DNA from: Leptospirales bacterium
GTDB lineage: Bacteria; Spirochaetota; Leptospiria; Leptospirales; Leptonemataceae
Assembly: GCA_016788865.1 (NCBI GenBank)
Contig: JAEUSB010000060.1
Coordinates: 1 to 59,397 of the forward strand
Direction of reading: 5' to 3'
Length of the DNA: 59,397 nucleotides
Every line of letters begins with the position of its first letter. The first letter of the stretch is position 1. A model generated the notes under the pieces. That model was not told where the DNA came from and did not search any database. It saw nothing but the letters and a program-made list of their open reading frames with translations. The position numbers were made by a program, and so were the translations under genes. This document shows positions 33,373 through 44,366 of this stretch, piece by piece.

Positions 33373-33897
33373 ATGTCGGCAACTCTCTTCATCGCATCCG
33401 AAGGCGGCCTGTCTCTTCTCTCTGTAAATCCAGGTCTCGCGATCTGGACTACAATTACCTTTGTCCTTGTAATGGTTGTGCTTCAGCGCTACGCGTGGAA
33501 GCCAATCATCAAGGCTCTGGATGAGAGAGCGGGAAAAATTCAGGCTGATCTTGATCGGGCTGAGTCTGTTCGTCGCGAAGCGGAAACTAAACTCGAAGAC
33601 TACATGCAAAAGCTGAATGCTCTCAAAGAGCAAGGGCTTGAGATTCTTGAAGAAGCGCGTAAAGACGCGAATCGTATCAAAGAAGAAATGCTTGAAGCTG
33701 CCAAGAACGAAGCTGAGGCAATGCGCCAACGCGGTGTTCGCGATATCGAGCTCGCCAAAGACGGCGCTCTCGAAGAGCTTCATAAAGAAGTAGTCAATCT
33801 ATCTGTGTCCATTGCATCGCAAGTAATCGGAAGATCTCTGAAGCCAGAGGATCACAAACGATTTGCGGAAGATGCAATTAAGGGACTGAAGTCCTAA
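33373..33897 (+). CDS. atpF: ATP synthase Fo subunit b
   Basis: This 174-residue peripheral-stalk subunit has an N-terminal membrane anchor (AIWTTITFVLVMVVLQRYAW, about 24-43). A long charged helix follows (LDERAGKIQADLDRAESVRREAETKLEDY and onward), forming the dimeric stalk that joins Fo to subunit delta. There is one b gene and no b' paralogue. It lies 9 nt after atpE and 21 nt before atpH. Confidence 0.95.
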   Translation: MSATLFIASEGGLSLLSVNPGLAIWTTITFVLVMVVLQRYAWKPIIKALDERAGKIQADLDRAESVRREAETKLEDYMQKLNALKEQGLEILEEARKDANRIKEEMLEAAKNEAEAMRQRGVRDIELAKDGALEELHKEVVNLSVSIASQVIGRSLKPEDHKRFAEDAIKGLKS

Positions 33898-33918
33898 TTT
33901 CGTTTCTGGGAATCTTCG

Positions 33919-34488
33919 ATGATTGGATTTGAAAAAGTCGCATCCGTTTACGCTGAGGCTCTGCTGCTCGCATCCATTGATGCTGGTACCGCAAACGAGC
34001 TGGAGGCGGATCTGGCGGAAGTATTGCGCGCATTCCGCGCTGATCCTGCCGTTTGGGGCTACTTCAAATCCCCGGTTGTTGATTCAAAACAAAAGGTCGA
34101 ACTTCTGAGTTCGACTCTTAAAGGAAAGATTGGAGATACGCTCTTTTCTTTTCTATGCCTGATGTGCCTGAGAAGACGCTTTGAGCTTCTGCCAGATGTG
34201 GTTGAAGTTCTCAAAACGCTTATGGATCAGCATATGAAACGCAAGCGCGTTCAGGTGTTTACTGCCGTTCCTCTTTCAAACGAACACAGGGATGAACTGA
34301 AAGCTTCCCTGGAGAAAAAACTGAAGATGGATGTCGTGCTCGACATAACGGAAAAACCGGATCTCATTGGTGGCCTTGTAATCCGCACCGGAGATATGAA
34401 GGAAGATTCGAGCATTAAAGACGGTCTGGCCCGGATTCAAAAATCGCTCATGGGCAAAAGAATTCTTGGAGAGAGCTACTATGCTTAA
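33919..34488 (+). CDS. atpH: ATP synthase F1 subunit delta
   Basis: This 189-residue subunit has the N-terminal six-helix bundle ([13 protein letters not shown] through [23 protein letters not shown]). The conserved C-terminal part is [40 protein letters not shown], given for location only (about 135-175). It caps the alpha-beta hexamer and binds the b stalk. Its end overlaps the atpA start by 8 nt. Confidence 0.94.
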   Translation: MIGFEKVASVYAEALLLASIDAGTANELEADLAEVLRAFRADPAVWGYFKSPVVDSKQKVELLSSTLKGKIGDTLFSFLCLMCLRRRFELLPDVVEVLKTLMDQHMKRKRVQVFTAVPLSNEHRDELKASLEKKLKMDVVLDITEKPDLIGGLVIRTGDMKEDSSIKDGLARIQKSLMGKRILGESYYA

Positions 34489-36019
34489 GATTAAAACAGA
34501 TGAAATAACCAGCGTACTGAAGAAGGAAATTCAGAATTTCCAGTCACGCCTGGATCTTTCCGAGGTCGGCACAGTTCTCTCCGTTGGGGATGGGATTGCC
34601 CGCGTTTACGGCCTTGAGAACGTAATGGCCAACGAAATGATCGAGTTTGAAGATGGGACCCTCGGTCTGGCTTTCAACCTCGAAGAAGGTTCGGTGGGTG
34701 CGGTAATTCTCGGAGAATACACCCAGCTGCGTGAAGGTCATTCTGTAAAACGCCTTGGTCGCGTTCTGGAAGTTCCAGTCGGTGAAGCAATGCTCGGTCG
34801 TATGGTTAACCCAATGGGTAAGCCAGTTGATGATAGAAATCTTCCAATTAACACAAAGCACACCCGTCCGGTTGAATTCCTGGCACCAGGGATTGCTCGC
34901 AGACAGCCAGTTAAAGAACCAATGCAAACCGGGATCAAAGCTATTGACGCAATGATTCCAATTGGTCGCGGTCAGCGCGAATTGATCATTGGAGATCGTG
35001 GAACCGGTAAGACTGCCATCGCCATCGACACAATCATCAATCAGAAAGGAAACGATGTAGTCTGCGTTTACGTAGCAATCGGTCAAAAGGCTTCTAAGAT
35101 TGCTGCAATCAAAGACAAACTCACAGCTCTCGGATGTATGGATTACACCATCATCGTTGCTGCTACTGCATCTGACCCGGCTCCTCTTCAGTATCTGGCT
35201 CCGTATGCTGGTTGCAGCATGGCTGAATACTTCATGTATGAAAAGGGCAAGGCCACACTCGTTATCTATGACGATTTGACCAAGCAGGCTAACGCCTACC
35301 GCCAGATGTCGCTTCTGCTTCGCCGTCCACCAGGTCGCGAAGCCTTCCCTGGAGACGTATTCTATCTCCACAGCCGTCTGCTCGAGCGCGCAGCCAAACT
35401 TTCTGATAAATATGGTGGAGGAAGCCTTACAGCCCTTCCAATCATTGAAACTCAGGAAGGGGAAGTGAGTGCGTATATCCCAACTAACGTTATTTCGATT
35501 ACAGATGGTCAGATCTATCTGCTGCCAAACCTCTTTGCTTCCGGTCAGCGTCCGGCGGTTGATGCTGGTATTTCCGTAAGTCGGGTGGGTGGTAGTGCTC
35601 AGATCAAGGCAATGCGTTCCGTTGCCGGTAAAATGCGCCTGGATCTGGCTCAGTTCCGTGACCTGGAAGCCTTCGCTCAACTTGGAACAGAACTCGATGC
35701 TACAACTCAGTCACAGCTGGATCGTGGATATCGTCTGCTTGAACTTCTCAAACAGGATGAAAATAGCCCATGGCCGGTTGAAGATCAGATCATCTCGATC
35801 TTTGCTGTTACCAAAGGCCTCATGGATAAGATTCCAGTGAATCGTATCCGTGAGTTTGAAAAAGCACTGGTTGCTCACATCAAGACAGCTCACGCAGAAT
35901 TCACAAAGGGAATTCGCGAGAAGAAAGTCGTCGAAGACGAAAAGGCACTGGAAAGAACCATTCAGGATTTTGCAGCGGCATTCTTGAAAGGACAGGCTGC
36001 CGACATCCGTCAGCAGTAA
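34481..36019 (+). CDS. atpA: ATP synthase F1 subunit alpha
   Basis: This 512-residue non-catalytic nucleotide-binding subunit has Walker A GDRGTGKT (171-178), the [12 protein letters not shown] segment, and the alpha signature [17 protein letters not shown] (about 360-375). The ATG at 34481 (MLKIKTDEI) was chosen over one 15 nt upstream because it follows a TTGGAGAG site and gives the usual N-terminus. Codon use is visibly T-ending and uniform compared with neighbouring operons, which fits high expression. Confidence 0.97.
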   Translation: MLKIKTDEITSVLKKEIQNFQSRLDLSEVGTVLSVGDGIARVYGLENVMANEMIEFEDGTLGLAFNLEEGSVGAVILGEYTQLREGHSVKRLGRVLEVPVGEAMLGRMVNPMGKPVDDRNLPINTKHTRPVEFLAPGIARRQPVKEPMQTGIKAIDAMIPIGRGQRELIIGDRGTGKTAIAIDTIINQKGNDVVCVYVAIGQKASKIAAIKDKLTALGCMDYTIIVAATASDPAPLQYLAPYAGCSMAEYFMYEKGKATLVIYDDLTKQANAYRQMSLLLRRPPGREAFPGDVFYLHSRLLERAAKLSDKYGGGSLTALPIIETQEGEVSAYIPTNVISITDGQIYLLPNLFASGQRPAVDAGISVSRVGGSAQIKAMRSVAGKMRLDLAQFRDLEAFAQLGTELDATTQSQLDRGYRLLELLKQDENSPWPVEDQIISIFAVTKGLMDKIPVNRIREFEKALVAHIKTAHAEFTKGIREKKVVEDEKALERTIQDFAAAFLKGQAADIRQQ

Positions 36020-36031
36020 AAGCAGGGAAGC

Positions 36032-36937
36032 ATGGCTGGAGCGAAAGTTCTAAAGAAGCGCATTGGCGCAGTCCGGAATACCCGGAAGATCACGCGTACA
36101 ATGGAAATGGTTTCGACTGCGAAGTCGAAGCGCATGGTTACGCGCGTCAACGCATCACGCCCATACAACGACAAGATCATGGAAATCATGGAGTCCATGG
36201 AGCACCTGGCGGGAGAGACTGTTCTTCCGTTGCTCCGGACAACGGAAACTCCCCATAGAATCGGCATCCTTGTTGTGACTGCGAATCGCGGTCTCTGCGG
36301 CGGCTACAATGCAAACGTGCTTCGTATGGCGCGCGCGCGTGTCGTGGAACATCAGAAAATGGGCCGCGAAGTTGAAATCGTTGTGATTGGAAAGAAAGGA
36401 AGTGCCTACTTCAAGTTCTTGAAACTTCCTATGAAGCAAGTTATCACAGACATTGACGATGCGTTCCATTACGATCAGGCCAAGGAAATCGCAGATCGCT
36501 TTATCTCTGATTTTTCAATGGGTCACTACGATGGTGTGGAAGTTGTTTCCACGGTTTACGTGAGCTCAGCTTTGCAGAAGCCCATTTGCGACCCCATTCT
36601 TCCTGTAGGCACGCACAAGAAAGAAGATGAGCATGCAGACCAGGCGGCGCATCCCGCTAAGAAAGAGAAGAAGAATCATTCTGCATTCCTGTTTGAACCG
36701 GATCCAAAGTTCATTCTAAAGCGGATTCTTCCACATGTGATTCGTGCTACAATATTCAGAAAGATCCTCGAGGCTGTGACCTCAGAGCAGATCTTCCGCC
36801 GCATTGCGATGAAGAACGCATCAGACAACGCGGGTGAAATGACCAAGTTGCTTACAAGAACCTATAACCGTAAACGGCAAGCCGGGATTACCCAGGAACT
36901 TGCTGAGATTGTGTCCGGCGCGGACGCGATCGGCTAA
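36032..36937 (+). CDS. atpG: ATP synthase F1 subunit gamma
   Basis: This 301-residue central-stalk subunit has the N-terminal helix AGAKVLKKRIGAVRNTRKITRTMEMV, the ANRGLCGGYN motif and the C-terminal helix NASDNAGEMTKLLTRTYNRKRQAGITQELAEIVSGA; motifs are given by position only. Between DPILPVG and FEPDPK (about 190-222) it carries a Lys/His/Glu-rich stretch longer than in E. coli gamma, on the exposed Rossmann-like part of the subunit. Confidence 0.95.
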   Translation: MAGAKVLKKRIGAVRNTRKITRTMEMVSTAKSKRMVTRVNASRPYNDKIMEIMESMEHLAGETVLPLLRTTETPHRIGILVVTANRGLCGGYNANVLRMARARVVEHQKMGREVEIVVIGKKGSAYFKFLKLPMKQVITDIDDAFHYDQAKEIADRFISDFSMGHYDGVEVVSTVYVSSALQKPICDPILPVGTHKKEDEHADQAAHPAKKEKKNHSAFLFEPDPKFILKRILPHVIRATIFRKILEAVTSEQIFRRIAMKNASDNAGEMTKLLTRTYNRKRQAGITQELAEIVSGADAIG

Positions 36938-36964
36938 CGTAAAATTGAGATAAGAGGAACATAG

Positions 36965-38802
<1,838 letters not shown>

Positions 38803-38833
38803 AGCCGGCTTTCGCTCTTATTCCCCCTTTCTC

Positions 38834-38862
38834 TTGACATTCTTTGGCATTTTTGCTCGGAT
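38834..38862 (+). promoter_or_regulatory. Possible promoter of the acidic-repeat gene
   Basis: A perfect TTGACA (38834-38839) lies 17 nt before a poor -10 candidate, TCGGAT (38857-38862), about 60 nt upstream of the acidic-protein ATG. The consensus -35 box is striking; the weak -10 suggests an activator or another sigma factor. It would separate this gene from the ATP synthase operon. Confidence 0.35.
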
Positions 38863-38924
38863 ACAGCCTGAACAGGGCCGATGATAAGTAGGACTGTACT
38901 CGTTAGAAGAGACTATCCGCCGAG

Positions 38925-40220
38925 ATGGACAAAAAAGAAAACCAGCCGCTTGAAATCGAGGAGCTTGATCTTTCGCTTCCCGACGATTTGAACCTTGATT
39001 TAGAAGGGGAACTACCCCTGCCTGAGGCCACGGCCACAGGAATGGATGATCTCGATCTCGACTTGCCTCCTTTGACGGAGGATGACGATAGCCTGCATAC
39101 CGACTTGAGTTCGGCCAGCGACGATCCATTTGCAACCTCTGGAGCCTCGCATTCTGAACCGGGAATGCCGGCCGCCACTGAAGACAATTTTTCGATGGCA
39201 AGCGACCTGGACGATGATGAGCCAATTGCCCTCTCGGAAGAGGAATTGGAGCGGATTGTCGGCTCAACAGAAAGTGATATTTTTCAAGACATGCCTGACC
39301 ACGGCATTGAACCGGAATTCCAGAGCCCGGCAACGGAAATGGAAGACGACGCGGCCACCGACCTTGACTCGGCGGCGAGCATGGATCACAGCGCTGACAG
39401 CGACTTTGGTGATCTCGGCAGCCCGGATTTTGGTGAGATGCCCACTGACCTGGAAGACGACGGTCCTGTTTCTCTCAGTGAGGAAGAACTCGGAAACATC
39501 ATGGGCGACGTCCATGAAGTCTCTGATTCGCACGCAGAAGCAGCTCAGATGCCAGTGGAATCCAGTTTTGATCAGACTGATCTTGATGTCGCGCCTGCAA
39601 TGTCCCTGGCCGACGATGACGAAGAAGACAACATCACTCTGTCTGACGATGAACTGAATAACATCTTGCTCGACTCGAGCGATCTTGAAGGCGCTCGCGC
39701 TGAAAGTTCAGCTCCACCTCTCTCAGAGATGGGGCTCGATGACGACGACGAGCCTATCGCACTCTCGCCCGAAGAGCTTGGAAATATCATTTCCGACGTG
39801 GAAGTGGAGTCTGCCGGTGTCGGGGAAGACATGGAAATGGCTGCAGCATCGAGTCTGCTCGATGAAGAGGACGACGGTCCGGTTGCCCTGTCTGATTCAG
39901 AACTTGATTCAATTCTAGAAGATGTAAGCGAAGAAACAGAAGCCGATGTGGGCATGGCCGCGGCACCCGGCTCCAGCGCGAACCTCATAGTCCTGGATGA
40001 GTACGAAGACCGGGAGAAGTCGGAAGAAGCGCAGAAGCGCGACATGGCTCTCGACTCGATTGCGGACGAGCAGGGAATCCAGAAGCAAGAACTGAAGAAA
40101 ATGATCTCTTACCTGGATCAATTGTTTGATAAACTGCCCGAGGATACCGTTCGCGAATTCAGTCATTCGGAGTATTTCGATCTTTACAAGAAGATCATGC
40201 AAGATCTAGGATTGACATGA
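38925..40220 (+). CDS. Highly acidic protein with five LS-x-x-EL motifs
   Basis: This 431-residue protein is extremely rich in Asp, Glu, Ser and Leu and is probably disordered up to about residue 350. Five copies of a motif of about 17 residues, acidic run then P-I/V-A-L-S-x-x-EL-x-x-I-(L/I/M), lie at about 96, 177, 232, 273 and 315. A conserved-looking helical C-terminus (about 362-431: KKMISYLDQLFDKLPEDTVREF) follows. The motif recalls the N-terminal LSQ-x-EIDALL peptide of FliM that binds CheY or FliN; that is inference. It is followed after 6 nt by a GAF/GGDEF-like protein that shares the Asp/Ser/Leu-rich style, so the two probably form a signalling unit. Confidence 0.75.
   Translation: MDKKENQPLEIEELDLSLPDDLNLDLEGELPLPEATATGMDDLDLDLPPLTEDDDSLHTDLSSASDDPFATSGASHSEPGMPAATEDNFSMASDLDDDEPIALSEEELERIVGSTESDIFQDMPDHGIEPEFQSPATEMEDDAATDLDSAASMDHSADSDFGDLGSPDFGEMPTDLEDDGPVSLSEEELGNIMGDVHEVSDSHAEAAQMPVESSFDQTDLDVAPAMSLADDDEEDNITLSDDELNNILLDSSDLEGARAESSAPPLSEMGLDDDDEPIALSPEELGNIISDVEVESAGVGEDMEMAAASSLLDEEDDGPVALSDSELDSILEDVSEETEADVGMAAAPGSSANLIVLDEYEDREKSEEAQKRDMALDSIADEQGIQKQELKKMISYLDQLFDKLPEDTVREFSHSEYFDLYKKIMQDLGLT
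39210..39920 (+). repeat. Five-copy protein-level repeat in the acidic gene
   Basis: Five degenerate copies of about 51 nt begin near 39210, 39453, 39618, 39741 and 39867. Each encodes an acidic run followed by an LS-x-x-EL-x-x-I core. Spacers shorten along the gene (about 81, 55, 41 and 42 residues). The DNA copies have diverged, so this is an old internal duplication kept by protein-level selection. Confidence 0.7.
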
Positions 40221-40226
40221 TTCATC

Positions 40227-42908
40227 ATGGGGTTGCTGGACAAAGCACTGAATTTTCGCTCCGGAACCGAGAAGCGTGTTCCCGGACTGCTTGAACGCGC
40301 CAAAAAGCTAAAAGACTTCATCCAGGGCAAAGATAAGGACCAGCCTCCGGTTCGCGCAGAATCGTCCAATTCCGGCGTCGCTCCCAAACAGACAAGACCG
40401 CAGGCTGCACCGGCCACAAGGGGAGGCCTCTTCAAGCGCGCGCTGGCTGCGAAGACCCCATCCACCGCAGGCGGCTTGCTCAAACGGGCCGAAAGTCTTC
40501 AGTCCGAAGACGCGGGAACTTTTGGTTCTTCTGGTCAGCCCGGACAACACTCACCCGAACCACCTGCTGAGATTGACTTTTCATCCCCGGATCTCGCTTC
40601 CACCGATCTCGATTCTCCAGATCTTTCCGGTGACCTCAGTCATTCCGACTTTGATCTTCCCGGGAGTGATCTCTACATTGCTCCGGCGCGCCCGGATCTC
40701 ATCGGGGATTCGGCGCATGAATCATCCGACTTCCACGAAACGGCTCCGTCTGTGGATACCTCTAAGTTTGCCACATCAGATGCATCCGCTGATCCAATGA
40801 TTCTCGATATCGATCTACCCGATCTTCCAGAGTCTGATTTCTCAGATCAGCCATTCACTGAAACTGCGGCGCCCAAGGATCTATCACACAGTCATTCCGA
40901 CGATTCCGAACATAAGCCCGGCGGGCTTCTCGCCCGCGCCGAACAGCTGAAAGGCGATGTATCTTCTACTGAGAGTTCGGATCTTGCGGAGCCAGCATTT
41001 GACACAACGCTTGACTGGGATTCGAAGGATGCTCCGGAACTCGATCTTCCAGACTTTGATTCACCCAGGCCTGCGAGCAGTTTTGAGCAAGATGTTCAAT
41101 CGGATTCAGCGGCAGCCGCAGCAGAGGATTTACCTGGTCTCTGGAACGAACTCGAGTCGCCCGCGAACGACGCTGACCTCGTAGACCACGAACTTTCCCA
41201 GGCGGATGAAGCGGCCCGTGAGCATGCAGAGAGTCTGGCCGCGACAGATGATTTTTCACCGGAAGAGTCATGGGATGAGGCATCCGATCCTTTCTCGACA
41301 TTTGAGCAGGAAGCGGAGAAGGCAGCTGAGCGTGAACTTGCCAGCAATGACGATAAGCCGCATGAAGAGAAGGTTCAACCGTCTTTCCTTTTTGACGCAG
41401 ATGACGATTTTACCACAGCGCCTATTGAAGCGCACATCGCAGGCCAAAAAAAGATAGATCACTATCTTTCGCTTTTTGACATCCAGCGGGAAATTTCGGG
41501 CATAGATAACTTCGAAGAGTTCTGGGATTCAGTCTTGTTCGCTGTGATGGGGCAACTTGGTGCAGAAACGGTTTGTATACTCGCCTCGCGAAACGGAACG
41601 GAGGGCGGTCAGACATTCCTCCCCGTTGCTTACTCTGGAATGGAAATTGGCGATAAGTGGGCCCTGGGTCCAGGTGACACGCTCTATGACTCCGCATCTA
41701 CAGAAGACGGTGTTATGTACGCAGAGAGTTTTCGGAATTTGTCCGATGCAATGACGCTCACTGAAATTGAGCGCGACATGATAGTCCAGTCTCGGGCGCA
41801 GATCATTGCTCCGCTAAAGAACAATGGCAAGATGTATGGAATTATCTTCCTCGGTGGAACACACTCCGGTGAAGACTACGGAATTGATGATCTTGAGTTT
41901 GTTACATTGCTCGGTGGCATTGCTGCCTCGGGCGTGGACAGGATCATTGCAAGGCTTGAGTTTGCGCGCGGAACCGAAGTGTTGAAAAAGCGCGACTTCT
42001 ACCACAATCGAATTCTGGAAGCGGCACGGGAATGCTCGAGCGGCGCCAATCTCGATGAGCTGTATGATATTGTAGGTAGAAATCTTACGGAGCACTTCTC
42101 GGTTGACTCCTATTCGATCGTGCTTTTGAACCCTTCTACACAAGAGTATTCGATCTTTGCTGGAAATCGAATCTCTCCGGAATCAATTGAAAAATTCAAG
42201 TTACGCACAACAAGCGAACTGATTGGAATGGTGTCCAATTTTACTCGCGTATTTGAGATTTCTGATTTCAGAACGAATAGCGAGCTCACCGCCTGCTATA
42301 CTAACGATGACCTGGGGATCATGAAGTCCTACTGGATCGTGCCCTTGATCTATCAGAACTGGTTGGTTGGCTTTATTACGGTTCATTCCACGCGCGCCCC
42401 CTGGACTGAATTCGAACGCGAAATGATCGTGTCATTTGCTGAGCTTGTGAGCGCATCGTTTGGCGGAGCCATCATGATGGGCGAGCGCGAATCACTCTTC
42501 CGCGATCCATTCAGTCCGCTTGAGGACAGACTTCGCGTGGAACTGGGCCGGGCGTTTGAATTTCATTCGCACCTGAGCCTTGCCGAGATTCGCATCAAGA
42601 ACATCAAACGGATCCTCACACTCAATCCTTCCGCCAACGTAACTCAGTTTCTGTCCTCGGTCGGTCGCACCATCAGCGGCTTTCTATTTCAAACCGATTT
42701 CCTTGCGCGCATTGGGCAGGGTCGGTTTGCGCTCATTCTGCCCGGTCGTGGGAAGGAAGAAGCCGAAATTCTCATCAAGAAGATCCGAAACGATATCAAA
42801 CGCCTCCACCTGCTCCCAGGAAGCCCCGTGGACGCGCAATTTGTCCATACAATCGTCAGCACGGACGATACGCACGATCCCGAAAAAATGCTCGCCATAC
42901 TTGAATGA
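40227..42908 (+). CDS. GAF-GAF-degenerate GGDEF signalling protein
   Basis: The first 400 residues of this 893-residue protein are disordered and acidic. They contain four short basic motifs of the form G-L-L/F-x-RA-x-x-L (near 18, 68, 88 and 232). Two GAF domains follow (about 415-570 and 595-755), the first with VCILASRNG and IIAPLKNNGKMYGIIFLG. The last 130 residues have the GGDEF-domain fold, but the signature reads RIGQGRFALIL, so diguanylate cyclase activity is unlikely. The protein has no membrane segment. It probably integrates a small-molecule or protein signal together with the acidic-repeat protein encoded 6 nt upstream. Confidence 0.8.
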   Translation: MGLLDKALNFRSGTEKRVPGLLERAKKLKDFIQGKDKDQPPVRAESSNSGVAPKQTRPQAAPATRGGLFKRALAAKTPSTAGGLLKRAESLQSEDAGTFGSSGQPGQHSPEPPAEIDFSSPDLASTDLDSPDLSGDLSHSDFDLPGSDLYIAPARPDLIGDSAHESSDFHETAPSVDTSKFATSDASADPMILDIDLPDLPESDFSDQPFTETAAPKDLSHSHSDDSEHKPGGLLARAEQLKGDVSSTESSDLAEPAFDTTLDWDSKDAPELDLPDFDSPRPASSFEQDVQSDSAAAAAEDLPGLWNELESPANDADLVDHELSQADEAAREHAESLAATDDFSPEESWDEASDPFSTFEQEAEKAAERELASNDDKPHEEKVQPSFLFDADDDFTTAPIEAHIAGQKKIDHYLSLFDIQREISGIDNFEEFWDSVLFAVMGQLGAETVCILASRNGTEGGQTFLPVAYSGMEIGDKWALGPGDTLYDSASTEDGVMYAESFRNLSDAMTLTEIERDMIVQSRAQIIAPLKNNGKMYGIIFLGGTHSGEDYGIDDLEFVTLLGGIAASGVDRIIARLEFARGTEVLKKRDFYHNRILEAARECSSGANLDELYDIVGRNLTEHFSVDSYSIVLLNPSTQEYSIFAGNRISPESIEKFKLRTTSELIGMVSNFTRVFEISDFRTNSELTACYTNDDLGIMKSYWIVPLIYQNWLVGFITVHSTRAPWTEFEREMIVSFAELVSASFGGAIMMGERESLFRDPFSPLEDRLRVELGRAFEFHSHLSLAEIRIKNIKRILTLNPSANVTQFLSSVGRTISGFLFQTDFLARIGQGRFALILPGRGKEEAEILIKKIRNDIKRLHLLPGSPVDAQFVHTIVSTDDTHDPEKMLAILE

Positions 42909-42925
42909 GGCAGGTCCTCTGAACT

Positions 42926-43177
42926 GTGGGTCCCTGGAGCCTTTACATCATTGAAACCGATCGCGGTTCCCTCTACACGGGCATCACAACTGATATAAAG
43001 AGGCGCTGGGAGCAACACTGCAGCGGCAAGGGTGCAAGGTATTTTAGAACCGCGCGCCCCGTTCGCATTGTCCACACTGAGAAGGGAATGGACCGGTCCA
43101 ACGCTCTCAAGCGCGAAGCAGAGATAAAGCGCCTAACGGTCGCTGGAAAGAGGAGATTGATTGCATGCAAAAAATAA
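42926..43177 (+). CDS. GIY-YIG domain protein (UPF0213/YhbQ type)
   Basis: This 83-residue single-domain GIY-YIG protein reads LYIIETDRGSLYTGIT (GIY...YIG variant), then DIKRRWEQH, KGARYFRTARPVRIVH and the catalytic-type Glu in ALKREAEIKRL. The start is a GTG giving VGPWSLYI; no ATG is available upstream of the domain. YhbQ-like proteins are putative single-strand nucleases of unclear role. The 3' end overlaps the lipoprotein gene by 13 nt. Confidence 0.88.
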   Translation: MGPWSLYIIETDRGSLYTGITTDIKRRWEQHCSGKGARYFRTARPVRIVHTEKGMDRSNALKREAEIKRLTVAGKRRLIACKK

Positions 43178-43731
43178 TTCCGGGAATATTATTGGTAGTT
43201 CTGGGCGCTTGCGCCTCCCCATCAAAAAATGATCAGCCTAAGGTCGAACTCGTGCCCGTGACAGATGATTCCTTTCTGACGGAGAAGGACAAGTACGGCG
43301 AAATGTTCAGGGTGCTGATTCTGGATAAGAGCTACATTGTTAAGCAGATGAGTGGCGAGACGGAGATCCTGAAGAAGAAGGACGAAGCTGGCGATGCAGA
43401 GCAGTTCACCCGGTTCCAGGACCTTGCGGCTCGTTATGATTTCAAGGATTGGGAGTTCACAGGAATGCTCACAGTTCGGATTCATCCGCACCGCGGTGAA
43501 ATCGAAAGAATCGAATATGTTCCTGGCCAGAACCCAAAAACCTGGCAGGCCAGTAAATTGTTTCAGGAAGATGTATCTCGTTTTGCGTTTACGTTCCCCC
43601 GGGGTATGATAACGACGCGAGAGTTTCGCGTGCGCTATAAGTGGCGGATCAAACGCAGGGCAGGGCTCACCGAAGAGGATGCACGTAAACGCGCTGTTGA
43701 GTTTCTGAAGGCAGAAAAGCAGGAATATTGA
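43165..43731 (+). CDS. Lipoprotein, unknown function
   Basis: This 188-residue protein has a short lipoprotein signal (IIPGILLVVLGAC, lipid Cys15 in LGAC), so it is membrane-anchored in the periplasm or outer membrane. The mature part is charged, with a compact-looking beta-rich region (WEFTGMLTVRIHPHRGEIERIEY) and a basic C-terminal helix. No family is recognised. It is coupled to the next membrane-protein gene by a 4-nt overlap, suggesting the pair works in the envelope. Confidence 0.75.
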   Translation: MQKIIPGILLVVLGACASPSKNDQPKVELVPVTDDSFLTEKDKYGEMFRVLILDKSYIVKQMSGETEILKKKDEAGDAEQFTRFQDLAARYDFKDWEFTGMLTVRIHPHRGEIERIEYVPGQNPKTWQASKLFQEDVSRFAFTFPRGMITTREFRVRYKWRIKRRAGLTEEDARKRAVEFLKAEKQEY

Positions 43732-44366
43732 TCCTACTGATCATTCCCACATACCTGAATGTTGCCGTATCCATTGCAGGGCTAGCCGCCCTTATTGGAT
43801 TGATCCTGATTGTCTACGGCCTGCTGGTGCGGCCGGCCGTCGCTATCCATGCGGATCGTGAAGCGCCTCCGCCTGAGGAGGGCGCAGTACATGAGATCAT
43901 CTTTGATGGCGCATTACGCACCATGCGTTTTTCCATCGGGCAGATTGATTCGGATTTCAAAACCCGGATGAACGAGATCAAAGAAGATCACCTGGTCCTC
44001 AAAATTACCAAAGACCGCGATCTCGAAGACTACGAAATCCAGCTTTCCGCAGGTGGCTACGTCCTACTACGGATGCCGCACTCAAAGGCCATGGAGAAGA
44101 TGCAGGGAACTGAAAAGATCACAAGTGCTGAGTTGATTGGAGACACTGCCGTTTTCAGGCTCGCAGCCAACGTCCGGGATGGGCGCGCAGCACAGTACGT
44201 TGAATTTGAACTGGCGGCAAAATACTTCATTAACAAAGTGGGCGAAGAGCGAATGAAATTCCTCCTTACACTGAAAAAGATCTTTCCATCGCTGGATAAG
44301 AATTCACGTAGTAAGAAAGGGATCTACATGTTTGGCCGCCTTAAGAGCCAACAGGCAGAAGAATGA
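43728..44366 (+). CDS. Membrane-anchored protein, unknown function
   Basis: This 212-residue protein starts at a TTG overlapping the lipoprotein stop. One long N-terminal membrane segment (VAVSIAGLAALIGLILIVYGLLV, about 12-35) anchors a soluble domain of about 170 residues, mixed alpha/beta, with a basic C-terminal tail. I recognise no domain. It overlaps thrC by 4 nt. Its position between a lipoprotein and a metabolic gene gives no functional hint. Confidence 0.7.
   Translation: MILLIIPTYLNVAVSIAGLAALIGLILIVYGLLVRPAVAIHADREAPPPEEGAVHEIIFDGALRTMRFSIGQIDSDFKTRMNEIKEDHLVLKITKDRDLEDYEIQLSAGGYVLLRMPHSKAMEKMQGTEKITSAELIGDTAVFRLAANVRDGRAAQYVEFELAAKYFINKVGEERMKFLLTLKKIFPSLDKNSRSKKGIYMFGRLKSQQAEE

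Noticed and set aside
34544..35680. 378-codon open frame antisense to atpA
   Set aside because: It mirrors the codon pattern of atpA on the other strand, has no family resemblance or ribosome site, and atpA is beyond doubt.
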